In this document: piece by piece, positions 4,773 through 8,151 of the stretch
Position numbering within the stretch: the first letter of the stretch is position 1
Layout: each line of letters opens with the position of its first letter
From: Limnoraphis robusta CS-951
Lineage (GTDB): Bacteria; Cyanobacteriota; Cyanobacteriia; Cyanobacteriales; Microcoleaceae
DNA length: 8,151 nucleotides
Reading direction: 5' to 3'
Assembly: GCF_000972705.2 (NCBI RefSeq)
Contig: NZ_LATL02000327.1
Coordinates: 1-8,151, forward strand
Notes under the pieces: generated by a model
Databases searched by the model: none
Seen by the model: only the letters and a program-made list of their open reading frames with translations
Told to the model about the DNA's origin: nothing
Program-made: the position numbers and the translations under genes

Positions 4773-7700
4773 TTAATTCTCAGATGAATTCTCAACCTCC
4801 CCAGAACCTTCCGACTTCAACTCCAACAAACGGTCTAAATTTTCCTGAGTTTGTTTTGTATCAGGATGGTCAACACCGAGAACTGTTTCTGCAATACTTA
4901 AAGCTTCTCGATAGAGGGGTTCGGCTTCTTCGTATTTGCCTTGGGAATAGTAGAGATATGCCAAATTGTTGAGGCTGGTTGCAACATAAGGATGCTGCTG
5001 TCCGAGTAACTGCCGTCTCATCTCCAATGCTTGTTGATAGAGGGGTTCGGCTTCTTCGTATTTGCCTTGGGAATAGTAGAGATATGCCAAATTGTGGAGG
5101 CTATTTGCCACATCGGGATGCTGTTGTCCTAATAACTTTTGTGTCATATCTAAAGCTTGTAGAAGGAGAGGTTCGGCCTGTTCGTATTTGCCTTGGGATG
5201 AGTAGAGTAATGCCAAATCGTTGAGAGTGATTGCCACACGAGGATGCTGCTGTCCGAATAGCTGCCGAAACATCTCCAATGCTTGTTGATAGAGGGGTTC
5301 GGCTTCTTCGTATTTGCCTTGGTCGCGGTAGAGTGATGCCAAATTGTTGAGGCTGCTTGCTACACGAGGATGCTGCTGTCCGAGTAACTGCCGTCTCATC
5401 TCCAATGCTTGTAGAAAGAGGGGTTCAGCCTGTTCGTATTTGCCTTGGGATTTGTAGAGTAATGCCAAATCGTTGAGGCTGAATGCAACATGAGGATGCT
5501 GCTGTCCGAGTAACTGCCGAAACATCTCCAATGCTTGTATAAAGATGGGTTCGGCTTCTTCGTATTTGCCTTGGGAACGGTAGAGTGATGCCAAATAATT
5601 GAGGCTGCTTGCTACACGAGGATGCTGCTGTCCGAGTAACTGCCGAAACATCTCCAATGCTTGTATAAAGATGGGTTCGGCTTCTTCGTATTTGCCTTGG
5701 AAATAGTAGAGTAATGCCAAATTGTTGAGGCTGCTTGCCACATCGGGATGCTGCTGTCCGAGTAACTGCCGTCTCATCTCCAATGCTTGTATAAAGAGGG
5801 GTTCGGCCTGTTCGTATTTGCCTTGGGAACGGTAGAGATTTGCCAAATTGTGGAGGCTATTTGCCACATCTGGATGCTGTTGTCCCAAACGATTTTGAGT
5901 AATATCAAGACAGTTTTCATACCAAGGTTCAGCTTGGCTGTAGAATCCCTGACCTTGATAAAATCGACCTAAACCAACAAACGGGTGAATTAAATCTTCA
6001 TCCGTGAGGTAATCTGTGAGGTTTTCTGCCACTTCTTCGATATGGGAAATGGTCAGTGTTACCTTGAAAATATCATCCCGAGTCGGTGTCTCTGGAATCT
6101 CTTTGGCGACTGCTACAATAGCCTGACAAATACTTCGTTTCCATTCATCAACTTGTGACGGAAATTCTTCTAACTTGGTTTTCAGAAATTCTTGAATCAG
6201 GGGATGAAATTGATAGGTATTTTGTTCGACTCGTTGTAACAGACTCAGGTTCACCAGTTTATAATCTCGCCAATCTTCTAAATCTTCTTCATCGATTTCG
6301 GGAAAGCAGGACTCAACCAGCGACCAAGGAATCGGCGCCAACGCAAATAAACTCAAGCTACAGGCTAATTGTTGTTCTTCGGGTTTGAGTTCTTTCCAGC
6401 TTAACTCAAAGGCAGCTTTTACTCCTCGTTTTGCAGTCATTTCTTGAGAACTTTCGGGATTGAGTGAACGGTGTTCGAGTTTGAGTCTGTCTCGCATTTT
6501 AGCCAGCGATAAATCCGGCTTTTTATTCAGGTAGCGTCCGATTAATTCTAAGCCTAATGGTAAATACCCTAAATCTGCACAAAGGGTTTTAGCGGTTTCT
6601 AATTCGGTTTCTATTCTGTCTCCCACCAATGAGGTTAATAACTCCAAAGCTGCGGCTTCATCTAAAACGTTGAGTGCGAGTTCTTGAAAACCTATAAACC
6701 CTTGAATTAGAGTTGTGATTAACACTTTAAATCTGGGATTATTGGGCGGAAGATAGGGTTTAATCTTGTCATATTTATCAACATCATCAAAAATAACCAG
6801 AACGTTTCCTTCTGGGGGTTGCCAGTTCCGCCAACAGTATTGAACTTGTGTTTCTAAATTACTATTATCGGGCGGGTTGAGGTTGAGATAGGCTTTCCCA
6901 AAGTTAACAATTTCAATCCCAACATTGGTATCGAGTGCATTTAACCAACAAATCCCGCCTAAATAGGTTTTTTGTTGACAATGATAGATACTATATTGAA
7001 GGGCTAGTTCTGTTTTGCCAATTCCTCCCATTCCGGTAATTGAAGTAATGGCAATTCGTTCGGTTTCTTGCAGTTTTTCGTGTAAATTGGTGAGTTCGTT
7101 CTGTCGTCCAACAAATTTGACAACTCCACTATAGGGCAGATTTTGCGGGAAATCAATTGTAGAATTTTTGTTATCTTCTCTATCAGAAACCAGGATAATT
7201 TCTTCGGGGTTAATTTGTTCTCGGTGTATGAGTTCGGGAATCTTTGCTTCCGAGATTTGACTAACCATTAATACAGCTTTTGCTTGTGTGAAAGCCTGTT
7301 GAACTGAACGTTTAGCAGCAATTGCACCATAAAAAGTTGCCGCAAAATCAATAGCAGCTTGATCGTTAATCGCTGTATTCATGCCGATCACACAATCAAT
7401 ATATTCTGCGATCGCTTCAGCTATTATTTTAGAATAACAAGCATTCCAGACAACTACTTTAATATTATCTTGAGTAACGGTAGCAAATAATTCTTTAATT
7501 GCTTCTGTACTAACCGCTTGGGGTTGATCATATTTGTCGAGTAATATAATTTCACCTGTGTTGCTTCCATGACCACTAAAATGAACAATATGGGGTTTGT
7601 ATTCGTTCAAATTTTGGATGAGTTCATCGAAGCGTACCGCCCAAGCTTGTTCAAATTCAAGATAGTCTCTATTTTGAGAAGCTTGTATTTTATTCTTAAT

Positions 7701-7781
7701 TTCTCGTATTTCTTTACCCAGATCTAAGGGCTGAGTCTGTTTGGGGTTCGAGGCGAGGAACAACACTTTGATCGGGTTCAT
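4773..7781 (-). CDS. CHAT protease - NB-ARC/STAND NTPase - TPR protein
   Basis: This is a 1002-residue NLR-like protein. Residues 1-200 are a CHAT (caspase-like) domain: VLFLASNP start, catalytic H71 in H67-F-S-G-H-G and catalytic C115 in V-W-N-A-C-Y. Residues about 220-540 are an NB-ARC/STAND NTPase: F223-V-G-R-Q-N-E entry motif, Walker A GMGGIGKT (250-257), Walker B VLVIFDDVD (327-335), LITTL (354-358), a GLPL-like L404-G-Y-L-P-L-G, and an MHD-like F525-H-P-L. Residues 600-976 are TPRs: one degenerate unit, seven nearly identical 42-residue units of kinesin-light-chain type, and a diverged last one. A short acidic tail ends the protein. Known relatives act as signal-dependent proteases in bacterial conflict or cell-death systems; the trigger and target here are unknown. 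Catalytic residues are intact. The sensor arginine usual in T-T-R is Leu (L358). ATG 7781 gives the canonical CHAT N-terminus. The gene is monocistronic. No transmembrane segment is seen. Confidence 0.93.
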   Translation of the reverse strand: MNPIKVLFLASNPKQTQPLDLGKEIREIKNKIQASQNRDYLEFEQAWAVRFDELIQNLNEYKPHIVHFSGHGSNTGEIILLDKYDQPQAVSTEAIKELFATVTQDNIKVVVWNACYSKIIAEAIAEYIDCVIGMNTAINDQAAIDFAATFYGAIAAKRSVQQAFTQAKAVLMVSQISEAKIPELIHREQINPEEIILVSDREDNKNSTIDFPQNLPYSGVVKFVGRQNELTNLHEKLQETERIAITSITGMGGIGKTELALQYSIYHCQQKTYLGGICWLNALDTNVGIEIVNFGKAYLNLNPPDNSNLETQVQYCWRNWQPPEGNVLVIFDDVDKYDKIKPYLPPNNPRFKVLITTLIQGFIGFQELALNVLDEAAALELLTSLVGDRIETELETAKTLCADLGYLPLGLELIGRYLNKKPDLSLAKMRDRLKLEHRSLNPESSQEMTAKRGVKAAFELSWKELKPEEQQLACSLSLFALAPIPWSLVESCFPEIDEEDLEDWRDYKLVNLSLLQRVEQNTYQFHPLIQEFLKTKLEEFPSQVDEWKRSICQAIVAVAKEIPETPTRDDIFKVTLTISHIEEVAENLTDYLTDEDLIHPFVGLGRFYQGQGFYSQAEPWYENCLDITQNRLGQQHPDVANSLHNLANLYRSQGKYEQAEPLFIQALEMRRQLLGQQHPDVASSLNNLALLYYFQGKYEEAEPIFIQALEMFRQLLGQQHPRVASSLNYLASLYRSQGKYEEAEPIFIQALEMFRQLLGQQHPHVAFSLNDLALLYKSQGKYEQAEPLFLQALEMRRQLLGQQHPRVASSLNNLASLYRDQGKYEEAEPLYQQALEMFRQLFGQQHPRVAITLNDLALLYSSQGKYEQAEPLLLQALDMTQKLLGQQHPDVANSLHNLAYLYYSQGKYEEAEPLYQQALEMRRQLLGQQHPYVATSLNNLAYLYYSQGKYEEAEPLYREALSIAETVLGVDHPDTKQTQENLDRLLELKSEGSGEVENSSEN
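4854..5861 (-). repeat. Eight tandem 126-bp TPR-coding units
   Basis: The period is exactly 126 bp (42 codons). Units end at residues 682, 724, 766, 808, 850, 892, 934 and 976 of the CHAT protein. Units 1-7 share a fixed frame (S/T-L-x-x-L-A-x-L-Y ... QGKYE-x-AEP ... ALEM ... LGQQHP-x-VA); unit 8 is diverged at its end. Units 2 and 3 share an 83-base stretch without mismatch (5618-5700 and 5492-5574), a sign of recent duplication or gene conversion. Because the period is a multiple of three, gain or loss of units keeps the frame. Confidence 0.95.
7408..7415. repeat. HIP1 octamer
   Basis: GCGATCGC within the CHAT domain coding region, across the E-A-I-A-E codons (residues 122-126). Confidence 0.9.
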
Positions 7782-7877
7782 ATTAGCTCGACTTCCCGTT
7801 AGGTTGACTTTGTTCTCGGTTTAGATAGCTTGAACTACTCTAGACCATCCTAATATGAAATTGAAAAAAAGTTAATC

Positions 7878-7970
7878 GATCCCCCTAAATCCCCCTTAAA
7901 AAGCGTTAGATCCCCCTAAATCCCCCTTAAAAAGCGTTAGATCCCCCTAAATCCCCCTTAAAAAGGGGGA
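7878..7970. repeat. Three tandem copies of a 31-bp C-run repeat
   Basis: Units start with GATCCCCC at 7878, 7909 and 7940. The first two are identical over 31 bases and end in AAAAAGCGTTA. The third replaces that end with AAAAAGGGGGA, which lets it fold into the 8-bp stem TCCCCCTT / AAGGGGGA (7952-7970). There are no unique spacers, so it is not a CRISPR array. Confidence 0.9.
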
Positions 7971-7974
7971 CTTT
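7941..7974. repeat. 34-bp inverted repeat, copy B
   Basis: Exact reverse complement of 4719-4752; it forms the third unit of the 31-bp tandem array plus CTTT. The perfect match ends at both sides (bases 7940 and 7975 differ from the expected complement). Confidence 0.9.
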
Positions 7975-7996
7975 CAATACGCTCCTAACCTCCCAA

Positions 7997-8017
7997 ACCT
8001 CCCTTAAAAAGGGAGGT
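7997..8017. repeat. 9-bp hairpin ACCTCCCTT / AAGGGAGGT
   Basis: A perfect stem with a 3-base loop, of the same design as the C/G-run hairpins but with a different stem sequence. It lies 43 bases past the possible stop codon at 8060 and could serve as terminator for that minus-strand gene, though only a weak T-run follows (TTGGG). Confidence 0.5.
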
Positions 8018-8059
8018 GCCGCAGGCGGAGGGATCAAAGCGATCTTTTAATTTAAGAAA

Positions 8060-8151
8060 TCAGTTCATCCCAGGGAACCTAACTAAACCTCTGGCCACAA
8101 CCCCAACTTTAGATAAATCATAACCAATACTTATAATATCAGTGTTATTAG
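8060..8151 (-). CDS. Possible C-terminal end of an unidentified gene
   Basis: Reading leftwards from the window edge, 29 codons are open before a TGA at 8062-8060. The residues include D-L-S-K-V-G-V-V-A-R-G-L-V-R-F-P-G-M-N, a mixed hydrophobic/charged composition more protein-like than the other frames here. A hairpin follows the stop at a sensible distance. An open stretch this short can arise by chance, and I do not recognise the family. Confidence 0.35.
   Translation of the reverse strand, partial: NNTDIISIGYDLSKVGVVARGLVRFPGMN

Larger units (their letters stand above)
7782..8059. other. Gene-free region upstream of the CHAT gene
   Basis: The 96 bases next to the CHAT start (7782-7877) are A/T-rich and must hold its promoter, but I find no convincing -35/-10 pair or Shine-Dalgarno. 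The rest is repeats: a triplicated 31-bp unit, one 34-bp inverted repeat copy and a 9-bp hairpin, then a spacer of about 40 bases. No open frame of note is seen. Confidence 0.6.

Noticed and set aside
4784..5972. Several open frames on the plus strand (4784-4972, 4979-5224, 5787-5972)
   Set aside because: They run antisense to the TPR-coding repeats and repeat with the same 126-bp period; the frame is an echo of the conserved TPR codons.
7878..7970. CRISPR-like short array
   Set aside because: The 31-bp units are directly adjacent with no unique spacers and no cas genes are nearby.

Overview
The window looks like chromosome of a filamentous, low-GC cyanobacterium, of the Planktothrix/Oscillatoria/Microcoleus kind. 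The signs are four HIP1 octamers (GCGATCGC), a CHAT-NTPase-TPR protein, a Uma2-family (DUF820) protein, a short HicAB module, a TnpB-only IS200/IS605 insertion sequence, and the C-rich/G-rich palindromic intergenic repeats typical of these genomes. The genus is inference; no rRNA or other marker gene is present.

Layout. Positions 1-170 hold the start of a tnpB gene leaving the window on the minus strand, with the hairpin of the element's left end. Positions 170-470 have no gene but contain a MITE-like palindromic element and an interleaved stem structure. At 471-953 (+) is a zinc-ribbon protein with two membrane segments. It converges, with a 6-base overlap, on a lipoprotein with a GerMN-like domain (948-1517, minus). 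Divergent from the lipoprotein is pyrB (1709-2701, +), aspartate carbamoyltransferase, the only clear core-metabolism gene. A Uma2-family protein follows (2761-3447, +).

Positions 3464-4568 form a compact toxin-antitoxin patch: a truncated VapB-type antitoxin copy, hicA, hicB, and a second, longer copy of the same antitoxin. The two antitoxin copies are about 95% identical over 196 bp and lie as direct repeats around hicAB. The second copy seems to join a VapB-type ribbon-helix-helix to a FitA-type C-terminal tail. No PIN-domain toxin for either antitoxin is visible.

Positions 4773-7781 (minus) encode a 1002-residue CHAT protease - NB-ARC/STAND NTPase - TPR protein. This is the architecture of NLR-like signalling and conflict proteins: the TPRs would sense a ligand, the NTPase would switch, and the CHAT domain would cleave a target. 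The TPRs have nearly identical frameworks, and their variation falls mainly at positions expected to line the ligand groove. The gene lies between two perfect 34-bp inverted copies of a dispersed repeat, one of which forms its likely terminator. Beyond it are a triplicated 31-bp repeat, another hairpin, and possibly the last 29 codons of a minus-strand gene.

The right-hand two thirds has the character of an accessory conflict/defence neighbourhood (toxin-antitoxin genes, Uma2, CHAT-STAND). The left third is housekeeping or conserved cyanobacterial sequence, with a transposon at the edge. I see no CRISPR array, tRNA or rRNA.
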